Below, one piece after another: positions 1-7,699 of a DNA stretch of 64,000 nt. A model generated the notes under the pieces. It was not told the origin of the DNA and ran no database searches. It worked only from the letters and a program-made list of their open reading frames with translations. This stretch comes from Lewinellaceae bacterium (GTDB lineage: Bacteria; Bacteroidota; Bacteroidia; Chitinophagales; Saprospiraceae): contig JACJYE010000002.1 in the NCBI GenBank assembly GCA_020636255.1, forward strand, positions 372,001-436,000. The letters are read 5' to 3'. How positions within the stretch are numbered: the first letter of the stretch is position 1; the number at the start of each line of letters is the position of its first letter. The translations under genes and the position numbers were made by a program.

Positions 1-1472
1 TCGAACTTGACGAAATAGAGGGCGTCGTAGGCGGAGGAGGCATAACCAGCTGCCAGGGCCCAGCCGTCGCCGAAATCCAGATTGCTGTTGAAGGTAGCCG
101 TGGCGTACAGGTAACCCTGCCCGTCAAGGACAATACTGTGGTTTGTATTGGACATGGGCTCATCGGCATTAACCGGTAGCTTGCCCCATTGGGCCTGCCC
201 CGTTTCAGACAGCTCGAACCATACGCTCGTGGTATTGACGCCAGGAGCCTGCAGCGAATAGCCTTCTGTTAGAAAAAGTTCGTCGCGGAACAGAGCTGCC
301 GCCAGGTATACTTCACCGCCGGGCGCTACGGCCATAGCGGCGTCGGTGCAGAAAAAGGCGTTGGCCCACTGGCACTGGCCATCGGCGGAAAACCGGGCTA
401 CGCTGCTCTTCAGGATGCCATCGTCGGCTTGAAAGAAATGGGTCACTACACTCCCACCGATGCGCGCCGCCCCGACATGGGAAAAGCCCAGGTAGATGCT
501 CCCTGCCTCGTCGGTTTCCAACCCAAAGGGCAGGTACAGGCCCGTCTCCGGTTCGATATTCCGCAGCCAGAGTACGCTGCCTGCCGTATCGTATGCCAGC
601 AACAGCCCGCCTGCCGTGCCGCCGTTTGTATTATAGGCTACAGTACCGTCGTCGAGCAGTACGCCGCCGGTACTGTAAGACAAGGCCGCCAGCACTTCGC
701 CGTTTGGGCTTACCGTCACACCGGCTCCATCTGAATTGCCGCTATTGCCGGCAGCAGATGATGTTAAGGTGTGCTGCCACAATCCGCTGCCATCGCCGTC
801 CAGGGCGGCCAGGTAATAATTCTTATCGCGCCCGGTGTTTTCCATCAGCACAGGAAGGCCTGAGATAGACATAGCGTTGTGGTAACTGCCAGTAATATAG
901 ATATGGCCCTCTGGCCCTACGGCCAGGCTGTTCAGAAAATCGCCCTTTTCCAGTGCTTCGCTATCAGCGCCGCCGTATGCCCGTGCCCAAAACAACTGGC
1001 CATCGGCACTGTACTTGGCTACAAAAGCATCGCGATGGCCGTTGGCCAGCAAGGTGGTGGCCCCTTCCCCGGGCTCTCCCCGCTGTATGGACAACAGGCC
1101 GTATTCGGAAGTAAAAACCTCTCCACCTACGTAGACGAAGCCGTCCCGGTAAACCACCTTTTTCATCACGCCCATGGTGAGCTGCCGTTGCCAGAGGAGC
1201 TGCCCACCGGGCGCCACTTTAAGCAGAAAACCTGTTTGCGCCCCCGTATAGGGCTGGCTCACGGACTCACCGTCCAGCAGCAAGGCGGCACGGTGAAAGC
1301 CAAGCAAATAAACATTGCCAGCCTCATCAGTGGCCATAGAAGCGACATCGATGTTCTTGCCAAAGGAAACAATGGGTTCGGATACGGAAAAGCGATGGGC
1401 AAAAAGGGTGGCAGGCTGGGAGAAAGCCTGGACAGCAAGGGCCAGGCAGTAAATAAGGAGTGTCTGTCTCAT
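1..1472 (-). CDS. Secreted SBBP-type beta-propeller protein, C-terminus beyond the window
   Basis: Reading the minus strand from the ATG at 1472 gives about 490 codons without a stop up to the window edge, so the gene is partial at its 3' end. The protein starts with a signal peptide (MRQTLLIYCLALAVQAFSQP) and then repeats a pattern of the type 'aDeaGNVYLlG', 'GPEGHIYITGSY', 'DEAGSIYLGFS', 'DGQGYLYATATF', each preceded by 'W.r.ygg'-like strands. This matches seven-bladed-propeller SBBP repeats common in secreted Bacteroidota proteins, many of which end in a T9SS sorting domain; that end is outside the window. The frame is confirmed by continuous sensible sequence and by the absence of any comparable plus-strand protein. 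No enzymatic motif is visible, so a surface or adhesion role is only inference. Confidence 0.85.
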   Translation of the reverse strand, partial: MRQTLLIYCLALAVQAFSQPATLFAHRFSVSEPIVSFGKNIDVASMATDEAGNVYLLGFHRAALLLDGESVSQPYTGAQTGFLLKVAPGGQLLWQRQLTMGVMKKVVYRDGFVYVGGEVFTSEYGLLSIQRGEPGEGATTLLANGHRDAFVAKYSADGQLFWARAYGGADSEALEKGDFLNSLAVGPEGHIYITGSYHNAMSISGLPVLMENTGRDKNYYLAALDGDGSGLWQHTLTSSAAGNSGNSDGAGVTVSPNGEVLAALSYSTGGVLLDDGTVAYNTNGGTAGGLLLAYDTAGSVLWLRNIEPETGLYLPFGLETDEAGSIYLGFSHVGAARIGGSVVTHFFQADDGILKSSVARFSADGQCQWANAFFCTDAAMAVAPGGEVYLAAALFRDELFLTEGYSLQAPGVNTTSVWFELSETGQAQWGKLPVNADEPMSNTNHSIVLDGQGYLYATATFNSNLDFGDGWALAAGYASSAYDALYFVKF

Positions 1473-1565
1473 GAGATCGCCGTTTTTGGAATTATGGCCC
1501 TAAGATACGCAATGTATCAGTAGCCCGCCTACCCGTTTGCAGGCTCTTTTGATACAGCCCCCACG

Positions 1566-4316
1566 CTATTCCCAATTCTCCTGTATATACTCTACATCGT
1601 CCATGTCAGGGCCTTCTTCCAGGCTTTGCCAGTCGAAATCCTTATTCAGAGGCCCCGGGGCCTTAGCGGGGTCAAACAAGCGAAGGTCGGGTTTAAGGGC
1701 CCGGTATGGCGTAAAATCGGGCGTCGATGTGAACATTGCGCCCAGATCAGTAGCACTGGCGTCGTACTGGTTCAGGTAAGGGATGCCGAGGATATGCCAG
1801 AAGGCCTTGAAAATGCTGCCGAAACTGTAGTGGGTAGTGGCCACTGTACCCTTGGCAGCATAGGGCGACAGCACCATCAGCAGGCTGCGGTGGGCATCGA
1901 TGTGGTCGACGCCACCCTGTGCATCGTCTTCGGTCACGACGATGGCCATGCTTTTCCAGTAAGGGGTATGGGAAAGGAATTCCACGATGCGCCCCAATGC
2001 CAGGTCGTTGTCTGCCATATAGCTCTCGCGGAAGGGATAACCCGCTCCGGGGCGCTCACCGGCGCCGTGGTCGTTGCTGATGATGATGGTCACCATCGGT
2101 GGCATACTATCCTGGCCGGAAAGCCATTTTTCGGTAAACTCCTGCTCGAACTGATCGACGCGGTATTGATCGGGAATGGAAGTATTGTAAGTGGGAAAGC
2201 GCTTTGAACTGTTCTGGAACAGCGCCTCAGTGACAGGATAGTTCACAGCATAACCATAACCCTTGGGATATGCCAGGTTGTCGGAAAGGTGTGGCGCGAA
2301 CATAATGCCGCAGCCAAAATTGAAAAAGGCGATGCCATGCCGGGCCAGATGGTCCCACAGAGAACCGGCCTCGTTGTAATCCTCGGGGTAAATGGCGCCC
2401 GATGCCCCTTCGAAAGCCAGGTTGCCGGGAGCCTTGGAATCCCAGCGCAGGTCGCGGGCGCCGGCGTAGGCAGAAGCCACACTGCTTTCCACCCATTCGT
2501 TGGGGTATGTACAGGCCAGCCAGCGGTGCCCATCAGCCGACACGTCGGCGTCGACGTAGAAGTTGTCGGCTATCGCAAAACGCTCTGCCAGTGCCAGGTG
2601 GTTGGGCATCACCGTCACGCTGTCGAGCCCCATAGAGCCGTCGCGGTTGCGAAAGGTAGCCCGGTAGCCATAACGCGCCAGAGAAGCTTCTCCCCTGCCC
2701 TGCTTCACCTGGCCATAGACCTCATCATAGGTTCGGTTCTCTTTGGAAATAAAGACGATATGGCGGATGGGGCTCTTCCTTTCCCCGGGGTAAACCGGAA
2801 TAGGGTGCCCGGCAGGGCGGCGCTGGACGGCCGCGGTGGCGGGTTCGAAAGCAAAATTATTGGCTACCACCTGCCTGGTGAGCGCTTTCAGTTCCCTGTC
2901 GGAAGGAATGTCCATCACGCTGACGCTGCCCTTCATCAGGCCCCCGATATAGCTGCCTTCGGGGCCCGCCGTGAAAGACGGGCCGCCATTGGGGCCGCTG
3001 CCGTAGCCTTTGGCATTGGCCACGATCAGCTTTTTGCCGTCAGGGCTTACCTTCAGCTTTGAAGGGAACCAGCCTGCCGGGATGTGCCCTATCACTTCGA
3101 AGGCCGACACGTCGGCCACCGCTACTGCATTGATGCCCGCTTCGGCGATGTACAATCGCCGGCCATCGGGCGAGAGGGCCAGCCCGAAGGGGATAACACC
3201 CCGAAGGTTGCCCAGCCTTTCGTCTACCTGCAGCCTGATGGTATGCACTACCGTATCGGTTTCGGTACTGATCACCGAAATGCAGTCGTTGTTGCCGTTG
3301 CTCACGAAGACGTATTTATCGGTAGCTACCACGGAATTGGGGCTGGCGCCCCCCACAGCAGGTATATCATCGATCTTTTCACCGACCAGGATGCCGGTCT
3401 TGATCCTGGCCTCCACTTTGTTCTGCTCCAGGTTGACGGCCCATACCGAGAAGGACTCCGGCACATTCGGGCTGCCCAGCCCGGGCACGTTGAAGCTGTC
3501 CGTCCGGATGCCTTTAATGGATTCTTCCGACAGGTATGCGAAAGGGGGGAAATCAAGGGCCGTAGCCTCAGGGCGCTGCTTATCGAAAGAAGGGATCCAG
3601 CTGTATTCATACATGCCCACATTGGCCACATAGGCCGTCTTTTCATCGGGCGACAAGGTGATGCCGAAGGGGTAGCGCCCTACCGGCACATTGGCCAGCA
3701 GTTTATGCTGCCGGGTATCCACTACGATCATGCGGAAGTTGATCTGGTCGACGGCGTACAGGCGCTGCCCGTCGCGGCTCAGCACCATATCGCCGATGTA
3801 GCCATGGGAGAAATCGACGGTATCGTTTTTCAGGCCGCAGGAAATGGAGTCCAGTTTGGCGCCATCGGACAGGCGGAAGCGGTAGATGCAGTTTTCCTGG
3901 CCACCGGCCACGTATACCACCTCCTTATCCGGCGAGATAGCCAGCCCCATAAAAACGGCGGCCAGCACCCCGCGGTCGGTTTGCGCGCTCTCGGGCACCT
4001 GTTGCACCTGCGGCTTGCCCGACAGCAGCCCCCGGATGATAGAGATGGACAGCGGGCTGGTGCCCGAATTGGCCGTAACGGCCACATCGCCGTCGGGGCT
4101 GAGCACCAGCCCGAAAGGGTGAGGCGCCACCATCACGGCCTCGCCATAGGGCCGGATCAGCCGCCCGTTGGGCAAAACGGTTTCCCCGGTTTTGTCGATC
4201 AGCGTGAGCCGCTCGCCCGCCGGAGCCTGGATGAGCCAGGGCCCGTCAGTTTTGGGTGTGCAGGCGGCGAGCAGAAATATCAGGAACAGTGCTGAATAGG
4301 TAAGGACAGGTTTCAT
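1566..4316 (-). CDS. Lipoprotein with N-terminal YncE-like beta-propeller and C-terminal phosphoesterase domain
   Basis: The 916-residue product starts MKPVLTYSALFLIFLLAAC, a lipoprotein signal peptide with lipobox LAAC, so it should be anchored in the envelope. Residues of about 50-500 contain repeated 'LSPDGrrlYvA' and 'ispDkevVYVAGG' blades of a YVTN/YncE-like propeller. From about residue 525 ('HIVFISKENRTYDEVYGQ') to the end it resembles the phosphoesterase family of acid phosphatases and phospholipase C (PF04185-like), with 'NDHGAGERPGAGYPF' and 'VTEDDAQGGVDHIDAHRS' metal-site-like stretches. The arrangement matches the 'bifunctional YncE/alkaline phosphatase family' of Bacteroidota. 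The substrate is unknown. The reading frame extends upstream to a TTG at 4400, but that lies inside the promoter found here, and the ATG at 4316 starts directly with the signal peptide. Confidence 0.9.
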   Translation of the reverse strand: MKPVLTYSALFLIFLLAACTPKTDGPWLIQAPAGERLTLIDKTGETVLPNGRLIRPYGEAVMVAPHPFGLVLSPDGDVAVTANSGTSPLSISIIRGLLSGKPQVQQVPESAQTDRGVLAAVFMGLAISPDKEVVYVAGGQENCIYRFRLSDGAKLDSISCGLKNDTVDFSHGYIGDMVLSRDGQRLYAVDQINFRMIVVDTRQHKLLANVPVGRYPFGITLSPDEKTAYVANVGMYEYSWIPSFDKQRPEATALDFPPFAYLSEESIKGIRTDSFNVPGLGSPNVPESFSVWAVNLEQNKVEARIKTGILVGEKIDDIPAVGGASPNSVVATDKYVFVSNGNNDCISVISTETDTVVHTIRLQVDERLGNLRGVIPFGLALSPDGRRLYIAEAGINAVAVADVSAFEVIGHIPAGWFPSKLKVSPDGKKLIVANAKGYGSGPNGGPSFTAGPEGSYIGGLMKGSVSVMDIPSDRELKALTRQVVANNFAFEPATAAVQRRPAGHPIPVYPGERKSPIRHIVFISKENRTYDEVYGQVKQGRGEASLARYGYRATFRNRDGSMGLDSVTVMPNHLALAERFAIADNFYVDADVSADGHRWLACTYPNEWVESSVASAYAGARDLRWDSKAPGNLAFEGASGAIYPEDYNEAGSLWDHLARHGIAFFNFGCGIMFAPHLSDNLAYPKGYGYAVNYPVTEALFQNSSKRFPTYNTSIPDQYRVDQFEQEFTEKWLSGQDSMPPMVTIIISNDHGAGERPGAGYPFRESYMADNDLALGRIVEFLSHTPYWKSMAIVVTEDDAQGGVDHIDAHRSLLMVLSPYAAKGTVATTHYSFGSIFKAFWHILGIPYLNQYDASATDLGAMFTSTPDFTPYRALKPDLRLFDPAKAPGPLNKDFDWQSLEEGPDMDDVEYIQENWE

Positions 4317-4370
4317 AAGCCGGCCGGTTGTGGTGAGCAATAGGTTGATCGGATGCTTCTGGCATCTTCT

Positions 4371-4401
4371 CAAAATTAGCGCTTGTCGCCCAAGTGCCAA
4401 A
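4371..4401 (-). promoter_or_regulatory. Bacteroidota-type promoter for the YncE/phosphoesterase lipoprotein gene
   Basis: On the minus strand TTTG (4401-4398) is followed after 19 bases by TAATTTTG (4378-4371), an exact fit to the Bacteroidota sigma factor pattern TTTG - 19 to 21 bases - TAnnTTTG. It lies about 55 bases before the ATG at 4316 and supports that start. Confidence 0.7.
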
Positions 4402-4459
4402 CAGCATAGCGTAAAGTTTTTACGGTGTTGTATTACAAGAATGTAAAACCGGAGCTTAT

Positions 4460-4629
4460 CTTAGAGCTTGTATGGAGGCCGCTTTTGGAGATAAAAAGTG
4501 TCAATTTTTTGATGAGACAAGACGCTTTTTGAAGTTCGTACCCAGAGGTACGTACGAAAGAAGCAACGCAGTATCATCAAAAAAAGGACGTATTTTAGCC
4601 CAAAGGGTGGCCTCCAAACAAGCTCTAAG
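4460..4629. repeat. Long imperfect palindrome with 21-base terminal inverted repeats (family AGAGCTTGTTTGGAGGCC)
   Basis: The arms at 4460-4480 and 4609-4629 are inverted copies with one mismatch (core AGAGCTTGTaTGGAGGCC against AGAGCTTGTTTGGAGGCC). Inside, TTTTTTGATGA near 4504 pairs with TCATCAAAAAA near 4577, and TTCGTAC pairs with GTACGAA around the centre at about 4545. The whole 170 bases can fold into one long hairpin. Related arms occur at 11508-11577, 15011-15025, 43503-43521 and 56830-56865. It has no open reading frame of its own and could be a small non-autonomous mobile element. Confidence 0.7.
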
Positions 4630-4644
4630 CCACAAAGCTCCATT

Positions 4645-5163
4645 ATGTTCTACCCGATACTCCGCTACCTCATCATTGCCCTGTTCCTCGTTTTGGGCGT
4701 AGTGATGCACATACAGCTAGGCATTGGGCAGGCCTGGTACATGTACCTGGCTGCCGCTGCACTACTGGCTACGCACCTGCTTTTCGGAAGCGTCTGGCAG
4801 GCGTTCAGCCTGCTGCGGCGCGGACAGCCCGCCAGGGCTGCGGCCCTGCTGCGCCACACCTGGGCGCCAGGCCTGTTGCTGCGCCGCAACCGGGCCTATT
4901 ACTTCTTCGTCAAAGGCCTGATGCTACTACAGGAAAAAGAACTGGAAGCCGGCGCGGCCGAACTGGAACGGGCCGTGGCGATCGGACTGCAACGCTCCAA
5001 CGATAATGCCCTGGCCTATCTCAACCTGGCGCACATCGCCTTCGTTCAGAAAGATTACGCCCGGAGCCGCAAAGCACTGGAGTCCGCCAGGGCCTTCCAG
5101 CCCAAAGACCTCATGATTAAGGACAAGTTGAAGGAATTGGAATCCGCGCTGGCACAGAATTGA
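4645..5163 (+). CDS. Membrane protein with two N-terminal helices and a TPR-like tail
   Basis: The 172-residue protein has two hydrophobic segments (about residues 5-22 and 28-48), then a soluble part from about residue 55 with helical repeats such as 'NRAYYFFVKGLMLLQ', 'ALAYLNLAHIAFVQKDY' and 'RKALESARAFQPKD', which fit two to three degenerate TPR units. It is a paralogue of the next gene: both share the membrane hairpin, the NRAYY..(V/I)KG motif and the spacing of repeats. No enzymatic motif is present. The TPR part is probably cytoplasmic and binds a partner protein; this is inference from the fold. It starts 15 bases after the palindromic repeat at 4460-4629. Confidence 0.8.
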   Translation: MFYPILRYLIIALFLVLGVVMHIQLGIGQAWYMYLAAAALLATHLLFGSVWQAFSLLRRGQPARAAALLRHTWAPGLLLRRNRAYYFFVKGLMLLQEKELEAGAAELERAVAIGLQRSNDNALAYLNLAHIAFVQKDYARSRKALESARAFQPKDLMIKDKLKELESALAQN

Positions 5164-5185
5164 CCGCTTTGACAAAACAATTCCC

Positions 5186-5193
5186 TACCTTTG
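5186..5193 (+). promoter_or_regulatory. Candidate -7 box TACCTTTG before the second TPR gene
   Basis: TACCTTTG matches the Bacteroidota -7 consensus TAnnTTTG and lies 70 bases upstream of the ATG at 5263, in the gap between the two paralogues. A TTG occurs upstream but its spacing is not ideal, so only the -7 element is supported. Confidence 0.5.
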
Positions 5194-5262
5194 CCCTGTT
5201 TTTGGGAAGGGAAAACAAAGATTCCTTTCACGGCACTCAAGAATTCATAAACGATACCACAA

Positions 5263-5871
5263 ATGTATACGATCAATATCTATCTTAAGCTTGCTCTCAT
5301 CGCCGTAGGCCTGGTAGGTGGCATAGCGTTATGGGCCACTATGGGCGTCTGGTACGGCATCTGGTTCGTATTGATGGGCATCACCATGCTGCTGGCCTAT
5401 CTGTTGCTCGGCACCGTGCAATCGGCAGCCCTGATCATGCAGAACGGCGATTTCGAAGGCTGCGAAAAACGCCTCAACCTGACCCTCAGCCCAAAACTCC
5501 TGTATGCCACCAACCGCGCTTACTACTACATGATCAAGGGCTCGGTAGCGCTGGCCCGCAAAAATGTGGAGGAAGGGGAAATGTGGCTCAAAAAGGCCGA
5601 GGAAGTAAAAGTACCCACCGACAACGAACGGGCCATGCTACAGCTGCAACTGGCCAACATCGCCGCTTCCAAAAACAAGTGGAAGCAGGCCGAGATATAC
5701 TTCCGCAACGCCAAGCAGTGCAAGATCACTGACCCCAACGTCAAAGAACAGTTCAAACAGTTCGAAAAGGCCTTCTCCAACCGGGGCCAGCTGCGGCAAG
5801 CCCAAATGGGCGGACAGCAAGGCAATGCCATGCGCCCGGGCGGCAAAAGACGGAGGCCGAAGATGAGGTGA
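5263..5871 (+). CDS. Membrane protein with two N-terminal helices and TPR-like repeats, paralogue of the preceding gene
   Basis: The 202-residue protein has hydrophobic segments at about residues 5-25 and 31-52, followed by TPR-like helices ('NRAYYYMIKGSVALARKNV', 'AMLQLQLANIAASKNKWKQA', 'AEIYFRNAKQCKITDPN') and a short basic, Gly/Arg-rich tail ending KRRRPKMR. It matches the preceding gene in architecture and in the NRAYY motif, so the pair arose by tandem duplication. The basic tail is absent from the first copy and could contact nucleic acid or phospholipid, which is speculation. The gene converges on lnt, whose stop codon lies three bases away. Confidence 0.85.
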   Translation: MYTINIYLKLALIAVGLVGGIALWATMGVWYGIWFVLMGITMLLAYLLLGTVQSAALIMQNGDFEGCEKRLNLTLSPKLLYATNRAYYYMIKGSVALARKNVEEGEMWLKKAEEVKVPTDNERAMLQLQLANIAASKNKWKQAEIYFRNAKQCKITDPNVKEQFKQFEKAFSNRGQLRQAQMGGQQGNAMRPGGKRRRPKMR

Positions 5872-5873
5872 TT

Positions 5874-7658
5874 TCAGTACTTATCCCGCTGCACGATCCC
5901 CTTCACAAAGGTGTTCAGCAGCAGTAATATAACGGCAAAAAGGGCGATGCGCCCAATGATATCGCCCCAGCGCACATAAAAGGTGATGGTGTCGTTGAAG
6001 CGAATCGTACCTTTGATCGCAGCAGCTTCGTCATAATGCGTGGCCTGAAGGATGTCGCCCCGCTGGTTGATAAAAGCGGAAACGCCTGTGTTGGCCGAAC
6101 GGGCAATATCGCGCCGGGCCTCTATAGCCCGTAAGGAGGCGAAGTGGAGGTGCTGGCGGTGGCCGGCAGTGTTGTCCCACCAGCCGTCGTTGGTCATGAT
6201 AAAGATGGCCTGAGCGCCTTTTCTGACATAACCGGTGACGTACTCGCCAAAGATGGACTCATAACAGATAGCAGGCGCGATTTCGCCGGCCTCACTGCTC
6301 AATACCGAGCGCTGCGGCTGCGTGCCTACTCCCGCAACCGTGCCCTCCAGCCGGTCGACCAGCGGCTTCAGAAAGAAGAATACCCTGGAATAAGGAAAGA
6401 TCTCAGGCCCCGGCACCAGCTTCGACTTGCGGTATACGGGCACCTCATCAGAGCCTATGCTTATCTGAATAGCGGCGTTGAGCACTTCGTAATACATCGT
6501 ATCGCCAGGCCCGCGAACGCTCTCCCGCACCGCACGGCTGTGGGGCTCACCTGGCCGAAAGACATGATAAGCATCAACCCCGGTAACGATGTGCAGCTTC
6601 GGATAATCCTTAAAGTACTGGCGGATGCGCTGTACGGCGGCATAACTGTTGATGCTGCTGGTTTCCACAAAACCGAAGCTGGTCTCAGGGAAAACGAGAT
6701 AATCGGTTTGCTCATTTACGGCCTGGCCCGACAATTCTAAGAAACGCCCTATCTGTACGCCTTCCGGTATGTCGAACTTTTCGTAATGGGGCTCGAAATT
6801 GGGTTGCACAACAGCTACCTGGCGGGTACCGCCCTGCTCTTCATACCTAGTGTATATCACCAGTGAAACAATGACAGGAATGGCTATCAGGGCCAGCAGG
6901 CGCAGGGCCGGGCGCAACAGGGAGCCGGCCTTCTCCCGCCAGGCGCTCCAAAGGCGCAGGGCCAGAATATTGGCGCCAAGTATCCAGAGCCCGCCACCGA
7001 AAACACCGGTGTATTCGTACCACTGCACCCACGAAGGGAATTCAGCAAAGCTGTTGCCCAGCGTTAGCCAGGGCCAGGTGAGCTCCCAGCGCAGGTGTAT
7101 GTATTCAAAAACGAGCCAGTAGGCGATGAAAGCCAGATAACCCAGCTTCGGCATCACCTGCCGCGTCTGGTGGTACAATACGAACGGAATGCACATCAGC
7201 AGCGCATTCACCCAAATAGCAAATACGCCCGCCACAAATGCCGTATTGGCAACCCAGTAGGTTGTGATGACGTTCCACAGTACGAAGGTGTTATACGCAT
7301 AACGCATCACCTCTCCCCGTGCCGCACCTTTCCGCGCTTCCGCCACCTCCCGCTCTACGATCAACAGCGGCACAAAACCGATAAACATCAGCCAGGGAAC
7401 GGGAATAATATCGGGGAAGCCCACGCCCAGCAGGATACCGCTCAGAGTGGACAGCCCCAGCCAGCGCCAGCGCTGCGGCCACTTCGCGTACCGGTATGTG
7501 CGCAACAATACGATAGCCCCCCAGGCCGCCAGGAAACAAAACAACGGCCGGTATCCCCACAATTGCTTGGCCTGCCCCAGGCGCGCCATGTCATAGCCAA
7601 ACCAGGCCGCTATAAGCGCCAGAAGAATAATGAGGGGGATGCGGATGTTGTTTTTCAT
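5874..7658 (-). CDS. lnt: Apolipoprotein N-acyltransferase
   Basis: This inner membrane enzyme adds the third acyl chain to the N-terminal cysteine of lipoproteins. The 594-residue product has about eight hydrophobic segments: seven in the first 270 residues and one at 568-585. Between them lies a nitrilase-like domain with the expected Glu-Lys-Cys triad: E325 in VFPETSFGF, K411 in YRKSKLVPGPE and C465 in PAICYESIFGE. NDGWWDNTAGHRQHL is also typical. It is somewhat longer than the Escherichia coli protein. It follows valS on the same strand with a gap of about 40 bases, so the two may be co-transcribed. The lipoproteins at 1566-4316 and 57192-59681 are plausible substrates. Confidence 0.96.
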   Translation of the reverse strand: MKNNIRIPLIILLALIAAWFGYDMARLGQAKQLWGYRPLFCFLAAWGAIVLLRTYRYAKWPQRWRWLGLSTLSGILLGVGFPDIIPVPWLMFIGFVPLLIVEREVAEARKGAARGEVMRYAYNTFVLWNVITTYWVANTAFVAGVFAIWVNALLMCIPFVLYHQTRQVMPKLGYLAFIAYWLVFEYIHLRWELTWPWLTLGNSFAEFPSWVQWYEYTGVFGGGLWILGANILALRLWSAWREKAGSLLRPALRLLALIAIPVIVSLVIYTRYEEQGGTRQVAVVQPNFEPHYEKFDIPEGVQIGRFLELSGQAVNEQTDYLVFPETSFGFVETSSINSYAAVQRIRQYFKDYPKLHIVTGVDAYHVFRPGEPHSRAVRESVRGPGDTMYYEVLNAAIQISIGSDEVPVYRKSKLVPGPEIFPYSRVFFFLKPLVDRLEGTVAGVGTQPQRSVLSSEAGEIAPAICYESIFGEYVTGYVRKGAQAIFIMTNDGWWDNTAGHRQHLHFASLRAIEARRDIARSANTGVSAFINQRGDILQATHYDEAAAIKGTIRFNDTITFYVRWGDIIGRIALFAVILLLLNTFVKGIVQRDKY

Positions 7659-7699
7659 GGAAGGCCGTATGGTCTTTAGGTTTTGTCACATGTTTCACG

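Noticed and set aside
879..1523. 214-codon plus-strand frame at the left end
   Set aside because: Antisense to the propeller protein on the minus strand, which has a signal peptide and regular repeats.
3084..4295. 403-codon plus-strand frame
   Set aside because: Antisense shadow of the YncE/phosphoesterase gene with unnatural composition.
4461..4710. Short frames on both strands across the palindrome
   Set aside because: They are produced by the inverted repeat itself and overlap the real start at 4645.
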